From: Brevibacillus_H sp049846925
Lineage (GTDB): Bacteria; Bacillota; Bacilli; Brevibacillales; Brevibacillaceae
Assembly: GCF_049846925.1 (NCBI RefSeq)
Contig: NZ_JBNCMT010000012.1
Coordinates: forward strand, 62,001 to 126,000
DNA length: 64,000 bases
Direction of reading: 5' to 3'
Made by a program: the position numbers and the translations under genes. A model generated the notes under the pieces. That model had not been told where the DNA came from. It was given only the letters and a program-made list of their open reading frames with translations, and made no database searches. The number at the start of each line of letters is the position of its first letter. Positions within the stretch are counted from its first letter, which is position 1. Shown here one piece after another: positions 9,592-18,021 of the stretch.

Positions 9592-9707
9592 TGAGTAACA
9601 TTATTAGTAGAAAAATTCTTTATACGCAGATAAGTGATTTTTGATACAATTAAATTTATATAGTGCTATAGTCCTGATTAATATTATCGAAATAAATGGT
9701 GGGTCCC

Positions 9708-12700
9708 ATGAAAACATTAAAACGCTTAATCCGAGATAAATATTTGCTGTTTCTGCTTTTATTTATTCCACTGTCCATTGCAGTCATGATCGGTACATCC
9801 GATGTGATTCCGGGAAAACACGGCCCGATGCCTGTAGCCAAAAAAGGAGAGCTCGACCTGACCCAATGGGATTTGGATACCAAGGGGCCTGTCAAATTGG
9901 ATGGCGAATGGGAATTTTATCCGAATGAGCTGCTTGATCCAGAAGATTTTCGCAGGGGACATCGTGCAGAGCATTATTTGGCAGTTCCCGGTCCTTGGGA
10001 TAAAGGTAGTCAATTGATTGGAAAGTGGGGATATGCCACCTATCGCCTCGTCGTACATATTAAGCCAACAGACAAGCTCCTGGGCATCAAAAAGGTAGGC
10101 ATACGTGTGGCTGATCAACTGTATGTGAATGGTAAAATGCTTGGACAGTCTGGCAAAGTTGGAACAGACAGAGAATCATACCAACCAGCGAATTTGCCCT
10201 ACGAGGCCTTTTTTTATGAACAGGGCAATCAGGTCGAAATCATCATTAACGTGGCAAACTATGATTTTTATACGGGAGGAATTGGGCTTCCTCTCTCCTT
10301 TGGGCTGAGTCAGGATCTTCTGTTCCATAAATATGTGCAGGCAACACTGGAGATTTCCGGCGGCGTCATCTTCCTCGTTTTCGGCATTTTTTACTTGTCG
10401 TTATCCTTCCTGCTTCGAGACAACAACAGCTTGTTTCTGTTTGGGTTGTATTTTCTTTTCGCAAGCGGGATGGTTTTTTTAGGGGGAGCAGAGCGACAAT
10501 TCTTGCAGTTCTTTCCGCAAATTCCCTTTGAAATCTACTGGAAAACAAAAGACTTCCTTGCGTTTGCTACCATTCCTCTCATCAGTCTGTTTTCCTACAA
10601 GGGATATGAAAACTGGAAGTACCGCTATTTTCTCCTTGCGCCTGGTATCATCTTTGCCCTCTACTGTCTGTTTATCTTGATTTTTCCCTATCATGTCTAT
10701 GTAGAGTGGAACGATATTTTCCACGCTGCCAGCTTCCTGTATTATTTGTGGCTGATGGGGATCTTGCTGATTGAGTATGCAAAAGAGAACAATGGGAGAT
10801 TTGAAAAAAAGGAACTCCGCTACTTTATCGTCTCCGTTTACTTGATTGCCTTTTTTGTTTTTCAATACTATTTATTTTATGCAAGCAAGGCATCTACAAC
10901 GTTGATTGGTGATTTGGGGCTTTTGGTGTTTATCATTTCGATTACCATGATGCTCGCCAACCGTTACTATGAAACATTTACATCAATGGTGCAGATGACA
11001 CGCAAGCTTCAAGTTGCTGACCAGGCAAAAGATGAATTTCTGATTCGAACCTCCCATGAATTGAAAACTCCTTTACACGGGATCATCAACATCTCTCAAT
11101 CCTTGATGGAAATGTCAAAAAATCCGGCTGCCACCGACTCACAGGATCGGCTCCATCTCATTTACAACACGGCCTATCGGATGTCCAACATGGTAAATGA
11201 CCTGATCGATCTGGCAAAGATCAAGGATGGTCGGCTGGATGTAAAAATCGGCATGGTGAACTTGGCAACCTGTGTTTCGATTCTGTTTGAAGTCTTCGGA
11301 TTTTTGACAAAAGGGAAAAACATCGTGCTGCAAAGTCACATCGCCCCTGATGCCCGATTTGTCTTGGCCGATGAAAACCGACTGATGCAGGTGCTTTCCA
11401 ATCTGGTGGACAACAGTCTGAAATATACGGATAGCGGAAGCATTGCCGTCACCAGCCGACTGGAAGCTGGGCAAATTGTCATTACGGTAGCGGATACGGG
11501 GAGAGGGATTCGCTCGGAAAACCACGATGCGATCTTCAAGCCTTATGAACGTGGCGAAGGAGCATCTGAGCTGGATAATAGAGGGATTGGTCTCGGTCTG
11601 TCGATTGTGGATCAGCTCGTACGTTTAATGGGTGGGATAGTTGCTTTGGAGTGGTCAGAAGAAGGAAAGGGCTCTCGCTTTGCGGTTACATTACCGGCTA
11701 GCCCGACCATTCCGGCAAATCAGGACAGTGCCTTTGAAACCACAAAAGCTACAGCAGAGTGGGCAACAGCAAAAGATATGTATCAATCAGGTGACGGCAC
11801 CTATACTGTGCTGGTAGTTGATGATGAAGTGATGAACATCGAGGTACTTTTGAATGTCTTGGCTGTAGAAGGCTGGCAAGTGATGACAGCCCTGTCGGGG
11901 GAAGAGGCATTGCACAAAATCAATGGCCCACATAAACCGGATGTCATACTGCTTGATGTCATGCTGCCAGGGCAATCAGGATATGATGTTTGCAGAGCCA
12001 TTCGGCAGAACTATTCATTAATTGAAATGCCTGTCCTGTTTGTTTCCGTTCGGAATACCCAGGCGGATTTGGAGGCCGGTTTGGCTGCTGGCGGCAATGA
12101 TTACTTGTCCAAGCCGTTTGATTCAGGCGAGGTCGTTGCCCGTGTCAGGACGCTGTTGACGATGAAACAATTGGCGAGAGAGTCCACATTAAACGAGATG
12201 GCTTTTTTGCACTCGCAAATCAAGCCACACTTCCTCTACAACACGCTAGGCACAATCATGTCCTTGTGCTACACCGATGGACCAAAGGCAGGCGAATTGT
12301 TGGCGAGCTTCAGCAAGTATTTGCGTCTAATTTTCAATTTGGATGCCAGCGACGAAATGGTGCTTCTGTCGGATGAGCTGGATCTGGTACAGACTTATGT
12401 AAATATTGAAAAAGCCCGATTTGGAGAAAGGCTTCAAGTCACAATTGATACCGATGCAAATTTGCACCGATTCAAAGTACTGCCACTTACGATACAACCG
12501 CTGGTAGAGAATGCAATTCGCCACGGTGTGCTTAAAAAGTTGAAGGGTGGTCATGTCCAACTCTTCATTCGTTCACATGAAGGTACTATTGAGGTTATCG
12601 TCAAGGATGACGGTGTAGGAATGTCCGCTGAGCAGATTCAGGACATCATAAGCAGGGAGAATACCAAAAAAGGCGTGGGTATTGCCAACATTAACAAACG

Positions 12701-12839
12701 GATTTCTCGTTGGACTGGAAAACAGCTTGTTATTGAAAGCATTCCCCTCAAAGGTACACTGATCCACATGCAATTACCGATCCTAAAAGTATTTCCAGAA
12801 TTCCCAGACATGGATGGAAAGGAGTCTTTTCCTGAATGA
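9708..12839 (+). CDS. Hybrid sensor histidine kinase (7TMR-DISM, HisKA, REC, LytS-type second kinase module)
   Basis: The ~1,043-residue protein has a signal-anchor helix, an extracellular DISM carbohydrate-binding-like domain (about 50-200), seven membrane helices (about 215-420), and HisKA with the phosphoacceptor in RTSHELKTPLHG (His near 449). An HATPase_c domain follows (about 560-670), then a receiver domain (about 700-820, LLDVMLPGQSG). A second, LytS-type kinase module completes it (QIKPHFLYNT, then HATPase). Two kinase modules around one receiver in a single chain is an elaborate layout. ATG 9708 follows GGTGGG; an in-frame ATG at 9696 would add four residues. The stop overlaps the next gene (ATGA), so kinase and regulator are translationally coupled. 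The ligand is unknown; DISM domains are often linked to sugars. Confidence 0.9.
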   Translation: MKTLKRLIRDKYLLFLLLFIPLSIAVMIGTSDVIPGKHGPMPVAKKGELDLTQWDLDTKGPVKLDGEWEFYPNELLDPEDFRRGHRAEHYLAVPGPWDKGSQLIGKWGYATYRLVVHIKPTDKLLGIKKVGIRVADQLYVNGKMLGQSGKVGTDRESYQPANLPYEAFFYEQGNQVEIIINVANYDFYTGGIGLPLSFGLSQDLLFHKYVQATLEISGGVIFLVFGIFYLSLSFLLRDNNSLFLFGLYFLFASGMVFLGGAERQFLQFFPQIPFEIYWKTKDFLAFATIPLISLFSYKGYENWKYRYFLLAPGIIFALYCLFILIFPYHVYVEWNDIFHAASFLYYLWLMGILLIEYAKENNGRFEKKELRYFIVSVYLIAFFVFQYYLFYASKASTTLIGDLGLLVFIISITMMLANRYYETFTSMVQMTRKLQVADQAKDEFLIRTSHELKTPLHGIINISQSLMEMSKNPAATDSQDRLHLIYNTAYRMSNMVNDLIDLAKIKDGRLDVKIGMVNLATCVSILFEVFGFLTKGKNIVLQSHIAPDARFVLADENRLMQVLSNLVDNSLKYTDSGSIAVTSRLEAGQIVITVADTGRGIRSENHDAIFKPYERGEGASELDNRGIGLGLSIVDQLVRLMGGIVALEWSEEGKGSRFAVTLPASPTIPANQDSAFETTKATAEWATAKDMYQSGDGTYTVLVVDDEVMNIEVLLNVLAVEGWQVMTALSGEEALHKINGPHKPDVILLDVMLPGQSGYDVCRAIRQNYSLIEMPVLFVSVRNTQADLEAGLAAGGNDYLSKPFDSGEVVARVRTLLTMKQLARESTLNEMAFLHSQIKPHFLYNTLGTIMSLCYTDGPKAGELLASFSKYLRLIFNLDASDEMVLLSDELDLVQTYVNIEKARFGERLQVTIDTDANLHRFKVLPLTIQPLVENAIRHGVLKKLKGGHVQLFIRSHEGTIEVIVKDDGVGMSAEQIQDIISRENTKKGVGIANINKRISRWTGKQLVIESIPLKGTLIHMQLPILKVFPEFPDMDGKESFPE

Positions 12840-13987
12840 TTCGAGCAATATTGGTTGATGATGAAGAACACGCTCTTCATCTGTTGGAATACATTCTGAA
12901 CCAAATCGGAGGAGTCGAGGTTATCGGAAAGTCCTCCAATCCTTCTGAAGTGGTGGAAGCGTGCAAACGATTAAAGCCAAATGTTGTCTTCCTCGATATT
13001 GAAATGCCAGAAATGGATGGAGTCGAGCTGGTGGAAATCCTGAAGAGCGACAACATGGACCTACATGCTGTCTTTGTCACGGCTCACCACCAGTACGCCA
13101 TCTCCGCATTTGAACAGGGCGCAATCGATTATCTTCTCAAGCCTATCGAAATGGAACGGTTAGAAAAGACCATAAATCGACTGAGACGTGAACTGGGAAA
13201 GACAAGCATCGCACTGTCTGAAAGCACGTCACCTATTTTCCATGCCAGTTTTGCACCGCCGAAACTGCATATCCAATGCTTGGGCGGATTTGAGGTGTTC
13301 AACTCACAAAACAATCGACTGATCTGGCGCACATCCAAAGAAAAGGAATTATTGGCGTTTCTAGCGACTCACGGTAACACACGTGCGCATCGCGATGTAA
13401 TTATTGATACCCTGTGGCAAGAGGAAGACTACCAGAAAGCAAAAATATACTTGCATACCTGCATTAGCAACATCCGAAAAAATATCAAAAAACTCGGCTT
13501 CGTTGACATCATCCTCTATGAAGATAGTAACTATTATTTGAATCAGACCAAAATCCATATCGACTATATCCAGATCAAACAGAGCTTGGAACAGATCAAG
13601 CAGCCCGCTCCCAAAGACACCGGTAAAATTGAACAAATTCTGGAACAATATCACGCTCCACTTTTATTTGGTTGTGATTATCCCTGGATCGAAAAGGAAA
13701 CCGAGTACCTCCACAGAAGCGTAATGGAGGCAAGACTGGAACTCGCCCAAACCCTCTTGGAGCAAGGTGCATACAAGCAAGCTGTTGAAGTGGGGCGCCT
13801 TGTGCTCAATCAGAATCCGGGCAGTGAAGAAGCGTGCCGTATCCTCATGCGCTGTTATCAGAAAACGGGGAATCATGATGCCGTATTCCTCAGTTATCAA
13901 CGTTTGGTTCAAGCATTGAACGAATTACACATCGAGCCTTCCCCTCAGACCAAACTGCTCTATCGAGAAATCACTCTGATCAACTAG
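12836..13987 (+). CDS. SARP-type two-component response regulator (REC + winged helix + BTAD)
   Basis: The 383-residue protein starts with a receiver domain (acidic pocket VDDEE, phosphoacceptor Asp54 in VFLDIEMPEMDG, Lys in LLKPI). An OmpR-like winged helix follows (about 145-235). The C-terminal part is a helical BTAD/TPR-like domain (about 240-380, typical ARLELAQTLLEQG and EACRILMRCYQKTGN). This is the SAPR/COG3947 architecture. It overlaps the kinase stop by 4 nt and is certainly its cognate regulator. Likely targets are the adjacent surface protein gene and its own operon; that is inferred from the divergent arrangement and the repeated TCACAAA motifs. Confidence 0.88.
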   Translation: MIRAILVDDEEHALHLLEYILNQIGGVEVIGKSSNPSEVVEACKRLKPNVVFLDIEMPEMDGVELVEILKSDNMDLHAVFVTAHHQYAISAFEQGAIDYLLKPIEMERLEKTINRLRRELGKTSIALSESTSPIFHASFAPPKLHIQCLGGFEVFNSQNNRLIWRTSKEKELLAFLATHGNTRAHRDVIIDTLWQEEDYQKAKIYLHTCISNIRKNIKKLGFVDIILYEDSNYYLNQTKIHIDYIQIKQSLEQIKQPAPKDTGKIEQILEQYHAPLLFGCDYPWIEKETEYLHRSVMEARLELAQTLLEQGAYKQAVEVGRLVLNQNPGSEEACRILMRCYQKTGNHDAVFLSYQRLVQALNELHIEPSPQTKLLYREITLIN

Positions 13988-14071
13988 TAGAAGATTGTCT
14001 AATTTTGTATAGTTTTTTTCCCACGGACGATACTGAAAGGTATAGGCACATAGTCAACGGAGTGTTTACAG

Positions 14072-14908
14072 ATGGATTTCAATACATACTGGTATCTGGG
14101 CCTGGGATCAATAAGCTTGCTGTTTCTTATCTATTTGTTCTTCAAAACCAAAAACGTAAAAACCCTGCTACTCTTTTTGGCCATTGTCGGGCTTGGTTAC
14201 TCCATTGAGGCTGTAATTTACAACTTCCTGCATAGCTATCACTACGACCCAAACATTATCAAGCATGACCGCTATTATGACAGCAATGCAGGAGCATTTA
14301 CTTCCAATCTCCTGTCTTTGCCTGTGGCTTCCTCCTATATCGCAATTTATCAATTAAAGTGGATCGGGATCGCCTGCATTACCATTCTTTTCGTGGGGAT
14401 TGAATGGTTATTTTTGGAACTCAACATTTATTTTCACAACTGGTGGAAGATTGGATATACGGCTCTTGGTCTACCTGTTTATTTTGCGATTGGCAAGGTG
14501 TTTTATCGCCAGCTTATCCATCCGTTTAAGAAATACCTAAACAAAATCATCCTGTTTTTTATCACCGGAGCAATTTCAGGTACCCTTCACTTTCTCCCAA
14601 TCATGCTGTTTTCAAACAGATACTACGACATTGGCTGGTTTGCAAGCAAATCAGAGGATACCACTGCATTTGCAGCTATGTATTTTTTAACTGCCAGCCT
14701 TCTTTTTGTTGTGCTTGTCCAATTTCACTGGAAGCATCCTTGGTCGAAATACGTAATTTCGGTTTGCATAATCTCGATTGGCTACTTATTCCTGATAGGA
14801 AATGGCATATTGCACAGTCTTGTCTGGTGGGACTTACCTTATTATCTTTTGTTGCCAATACTCGTTTTGAGGATAACCGAGACAGTGAACAAACAGCTTA
14901 CTCTGTAG
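14072..14908 (+). CDS. Multi-pass membrane protein of unknown function
   Basis: The 278-residue protein has about seven or eight hydrophobic helices spread over its whole length. An acidic and aromatic loop (about 55-85, HSYHYDPNIIKHDRYYDSN) lies between the second and third. I do not recognise a family. The ATG at 14072 follows GGAGTG. It lies 84 nt after the SARP regulator with no terminator between, so it may share that transcript. A clear terminator follows it. Confidence 0.65.
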   Translation: MDFNTYWYLGLGSISLLFLIYLFFKTKNVKTLLLFLAIVGLGYSIEAVIYNFLHSYHYDPNIIKHDRYYDSNAGAFTSNLLSLPVASSYIAIYQLKWIGIACITILFVGIEWLFLELNIYFHNWWKIGYTALGLPVYFAIGKVFYRQLIHPFKKYLNKIILFFITGAISGTLHFLPIMLFSNRYYDIGWFASKSEDTTAFAAMYFLTASLLFVVLVQFHWKHPWSKYVISVCIISIGYLFLIGNGILHSLVWWDLPYYLLLPILVLRITETVNKQLTL

Positions 14909-14916
14909 ACAGAAAT

Positions 14917-14945
14917 AAGCCTATCGAATGAGATAGGCTTTTTTT
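14917..14945 (+). terminator. Rho-independent terminator
   Basis: AAGCCTATC and GATAGGCTT form a perfect 9-bp stem with a 6-nt loop and a T run. It ends the kinase/regulator/membrane protein transcript. Confidence 0.92.
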
Positions 14946-15020
14946 CAATGCTATTGGGCAAAAGTTGTCCACAATTGTCTGTGGATTCTGTTAGTTCGAC
15001 ATATTTCGCACATTACTATA

Positions 15021-15827
15021 CTAGTTTGAAAAGAGTTCCACTTTTCTTTTTGCCAGAAAATCCAGCGCAAAAGCCAAATCTCTTTCATCAAAAGAAAAAT
15101 GCGATTGCATCATGTCCAGCCACTCTTCCTTGTTCGTATATTCTTTTGCCTGAATATCCGTATCTGATTTGATCAACAGTTTCGAATTAATCACTTGATA
15201 GCACACCCGATTATTGAACCGGGTGGCTATAATCCTGCGCATGAACGGATTCTCATCCTCATCTCGATGGGCATGAATGATGTCATCTACAAACGTTTCC
15301 CGTTCGACAGGGAACCATTCAATCGTTTTCATCACAAAACTCTGCCCGCCCGTTCTCCGGTCAATGATATATTCGTGATCACTTCGCCTGTTGATGATGA
15401 TTTCCTCGCCGCATCGAGCCAAATGCGGTTCTTTCTCCAGTTGCACTGGTTCAAACAAAGGAGCCATGTAGCCGACATCCACATAATAGCGGTTTGCATC
15501 GATCGTGACCATTGATGCCAGATGTGCGTTTCCGCCAACAGCTCGAACGTAGTTAGTGTCAAATCCAAGCGTGCGAAGCAGCTCCCCAAAATGAATATTC
15601 AAAATGTAACAGTTCCCTCCCCACCCTCTCTGGATGGCATTGTCCAGAAACTCTTCTTTTGTCGGAATGAGATCGTGAGGCTCACGGGATGAGAAGTAAT
15701 GATATTTACTGACAATCTCAAACGGAACAACATGCAAATGTGCTTCCATTAGCTCCTGAAGAAAGTCGTAAGTAGGCAAAGAATGTTCAACATTCAACAA
15801 TTTCAGATATCGATCAGTCCAGTTCAC
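15021..15827 (-). CDS. Arylamine N-acetyltransferase
   Basis: The 268-residue length is normal for the NAT family, which moves acetyl from acetyl-CoA to aromatic amines or hydrazines through a Cys-His-Asp triad. Cys73 (RGWGGNCYILN), His102 (GGNAHLASMV) and Asp117 (YYVDVGYMAPLFEP) are in the expected order and spacing. The Cys motif is atypical: most NATs have RGGxCxExN. The start is GTG at 15827 with AGAGG 8 nt upstream. It follows the DUF2269 gene by 16 nt and is probably co-transcribed with it. Confidence 0.88.
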   Translation of the reverse strand: MNWTDRYLKLLNVEHSLPTYDFLQELMEAHLHVVPFEIVSKYHYFSSREPHDLIPTKEEFLDNAIQRGWGGNCYILNIHFGELLRTLGFDTNYVRAVGGNAHLASMVTIDANRYYVDVGYMAPLFEPVQLEKEPHLARCGEEIIINRRSDHEYIIDRRTGGQSFVMKTIEWFPVERETFVDDIIHAHRDEDENPFMRRIIATRFNNRVCYQVINSKLLIKSDTDIQAKEYTNKEEWLDMMQSHFSFDERDLAFALDFLAKRKVELFSN

Positions 15828-15843
15828 TTGAGCAGCCTCTCTT

Positions 15844-16299
15844 CTATACCGGTTTGAAAACCATCAAAACCAAAATTAGCGTTGTGAGCACACCTGCCAG
15901 TGTATGAAAGTTTCGCACTTTCGCCAACAAGATCGACGATTCTTGATTCACTTCTGAAGCGCCGCCTTCTTTTTGTTTGGCTAGAACGGATGAAAGTTTT
16001 TTGGCAGCAGGAGCCAAAAATCCAATAATAACAACCTCGGCAAGAAGAAAGAGAAGGAGTGAACCGCCTAGCCACAGAGACAAAATCGGTCCGTAGTCGC
16101 CGAGCCAGAACAAAATGATCCCCGAGACAAGCGCTATCCCACCAAATATCTTGGGGAACATCTCCAGTTTCGTAACCATTTCCGATCTACGGATCACTTC
16201 CACCAATGACGTTTCCTTTTTCAGCATCACTGGAAAAGCATATGCGGGGCCAAGGCCGACAACTGCGGACAATACGTGTACAAATACAAGCCATTCCAT
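15844..16299 (-). CDS. DUF2269-like small integral membrane protein
   Basis: The 151-residue protein has four hydrophobic helices. The first contains VHVLSAVVGLGPAYAFP, and a charged segment (AAKKLSSVLAKQKEGG) precedes the last helix. This matches DUF2269-type predicted membrane proteins, whose function is unknown. ATG 16299 follows AGGTGG. A second protein of the same general type is encoded at 22338-22802, on the other side of the regulator block. Confidence 0.7.
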   Translation of the reverse strand: MEWLVFVHVLSAVVGLGPAYAFPVMLKKETSLVEVIRRSEMVTKLEMFPKIFGGIALVSGIILFWLGDYGPILSLWLGGSLLLFLLAEVVIIGFLAPAAKKLSSVLAKQKEGGASEVNQESSILLAKVRNFHTLAGVLTTLILVLMVFKPV

Positions 16300-16386
16300 C
16301 CAAATACCACCTATCCTGTAAGTTTTGACTTGAACCTGATTATAGATGGTACTGGAAAAACCTTGTATCGGTTGAAATACGTATCT

Positions 16387-17526
16387 TTATTTTTCGTCTG
16401 CCAGACCCTGTTCCAATACATAGGCTGCCAGTGCTGCTCTCGATGAAATCCCCACTTTTTGAAAGATTCGTTCCAGATGGGTCGTTACCGTTCGTTTACT
16501 GATAAAAAGGCTTTGGGCAATCTCCGCATTGGATAATCCTCTGGCGACCAGAACGGCAACCTGCACTTCTCTGGCACTAAGCGGGCTGGAAACCTCTCCC
16601 TTGCGCTTGGATATTTCAAAGAAAATGCGGTCCAGAGTTTGTTCGATCCCCTGTTTACATTCTTTCTCTCCTACGAGGCCCAGGGTTCCCAGAATATGAC
16701 TAATGTGACGAGAGACGACCTCCAGAGCCTCTTCGTCATACAGAGCAAACCGGGAATGATCGTCACTTTGACTGCCAATAACCGCTACAATCCTGTCATT
16801 TTCTCCTATAATCGGTATGGCTACATAATGCTGGTTCACCTCAGGCGAATGTTGATCATCCTGTGGCTGCTTGGTTGCAGACAAGGCATACTTGAATTGA
16901 GAGCGGATATTGTCGATTCGAATCGGCTTCCTGTTTTGTAGAGTCCATGAAGCCACGCGATGGAGAATTTGATTATTCAGCACCTCTCCTATCCCCCGCT
17001 TGTAGGAGAGCTCACCCAGATCCTCTTGGGCTTTATCAACGTGCCAAACAGCCGATTTGTCCCAGCCCCATTTTTTCTCCAACGCTTCAAGCAACTCATT
17101 GTATGTATCTGGGTTAGCAACACTTATCATGCTTTCTTCTACACATAATCGCACAGACAAAACTCGAAATACTTCTGCCGAACGCACCTTGAAAGAAAAC
17201 ACGTGCTCAGCCATCATAGAGAGAATCTCATTTTGCTTTTTCATTTCCTCATAAATGGTTCCTTCTGTTTGGGAGCCGATATACTCCGCTTCCATATCCC
17301 ACGTAGAAAAATTAGCAGGATTGATTAGACGGAAATAGACGAAGGGATTTTCTCTCACATTCGCAATACTTTTATTTAACATGTGATTGGCGATACCTAC
17401 GTGACATTCATCGACATACCACACCCGGGCGATATTCGTGAGATTGGGTTTTCCACTCTTGCTGCATGTAGTCAACGTGGAAGGCAACACTCCTAATAAT
17501 GCGGGAAGCATCTCTTCTGGTATCAA
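16387..17526 (-). CDS. LuxR-family regulator with N-terminal PNPOx-like domain and GAF domain
   Basis: The 379-residue protein joins three parts. Residues about 1-130 resemble pyridoxamine 5'-phosphate oxidase-like split-barrel proteins (LTTCSKSGKPNLTNIARVWY start). Residues about 170-290 look like a GAF domain. Residues about 310-375 are a LuxR HTH (LSAREVQVAVLVARGLSNAE, ISKRTVTTHLERIF). The split barrel usually binds flavin, so the protein may sense flavin or redox state; this is inference. The start is TTG at 17526 with GGAGG 7 nt upstream. It begins 3 nt after the stop of another PNPOx-like gene, in one operon with a sensor kinase. Confidence 0.82.
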   Translation of the reverse strand: MIPEEMLPALLGVLPSTLTTCSKSGKPNLTNIARVWYVDECHVGIANHMLNKSIANVRENPFVYFRLINPANFSTWDMEAEYIGSQTEGTIYEEMKKQNEILSMMAEHVFSFKVRSAEVFRVLSVRLCVEESMISVANPDTYNELLEALEKKWGWDKSAVWHVDKAQEDLGELSYKRGIGEVLNNQILHRVASWTLQNRKPIRIDNIRSQFKYALSATKQPQDDQHSPEVNQHYVAIPIIGENDRIVAVIGSQSDDHSRFALYDEEALEVVSRHISHILGTLGLVGEKECKQGIEQTLDRIFFEISKRKGEVSSPLSAREVQVAVLVARGLSNAEIAQSLFISKRTVTTHLERIFQKVGISSRAALAAYVLEQGLADEK

Positions 17527-17529
17527 CGG

Positions 17530-18015
17530 TTATCCTCCTCTCCCATACAATCTTCCTGCATTCGGCCCTGGGGTCTGAATGTAGATTTCTTCTACCCGGT
17601 AGGAAACAAAGCTGCATACGGAAGTGGAAAGAGGAAATTGTTTATACAGTTTAGGAAAAATCCTCATACTTCCTTCTCGGTATCGTTGCAGGTCTGCGTG
17701 ATCCTCTTCATCATCCTTGCAGGGGCCGCACTCGATGAGAGAACCTTTACATTGATACGATTCATTCGTGCGTCCATCCGTGAACAAGCCAGTGATGATT
17801 CCTGTGCCACATCTAGCGGCAGAAAAAAACCGAGAAGCCTGAGATGATAGAATATAAACCCGGAGTGTACTCGTTCCTCTATCCACTCTTTTGCCGAAAG
17901 CACGCACAGAAAAAGGACGCATCCGCTCATCAGCAACTGCCAGATGAATCATCAATGGTTCTCTCTCCGATAAGAATCTATGGATATAATCGTCTAAAAT
18001 CATCGCAAATCTCAC
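17530..18015 (-). CDS. PNPOx-like split-barrel protein
   Basis: This 161-residue protein resembles the pyridoxamine 5'-phosphate oxidase/flavin-binding split-barrel superfamily: it has an N-terminal strand pattern LMIHLAVADERMRPFSVRAFG and a C-terminal KQFPLSTSVCSFVSYRVEEIYI segment. I cannot say whether flavin is bound. The start is GTG at 18015, with ATG 18003 as an alternative. It sits 6 nt after the kinase stop and 3 nt before the PNPOx-GAF-LuxR gene, so all three are one operon. Its closeness to a regulator carrying the same fold suggests a joint sensing role. Confidence 0.68.
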   Translation of the reverse strand: MRFAMILDDYIHRFLSEREPLMIHLAVADERMRPFSVRAFGKRVDRGTSTLRVYILSSQASRFFSAARCGTGIITGLFTDGRTNESYQCKGSLIECGPCKDDEEDHADLQRYREGSMRIFPKLYKQFPLSTSVCSFVSYRVEEIYIQTPGPNAGRLYGRGG

Positions 18016-18021
18016 TTCCCG

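Noticed and set aside
14005..14208. 67-residue ORF overlapping the membrane protein start
   Set aside because: It is a shadow in another frame; the 14072 frame has the ribosome binding site and hydrophobic helices.
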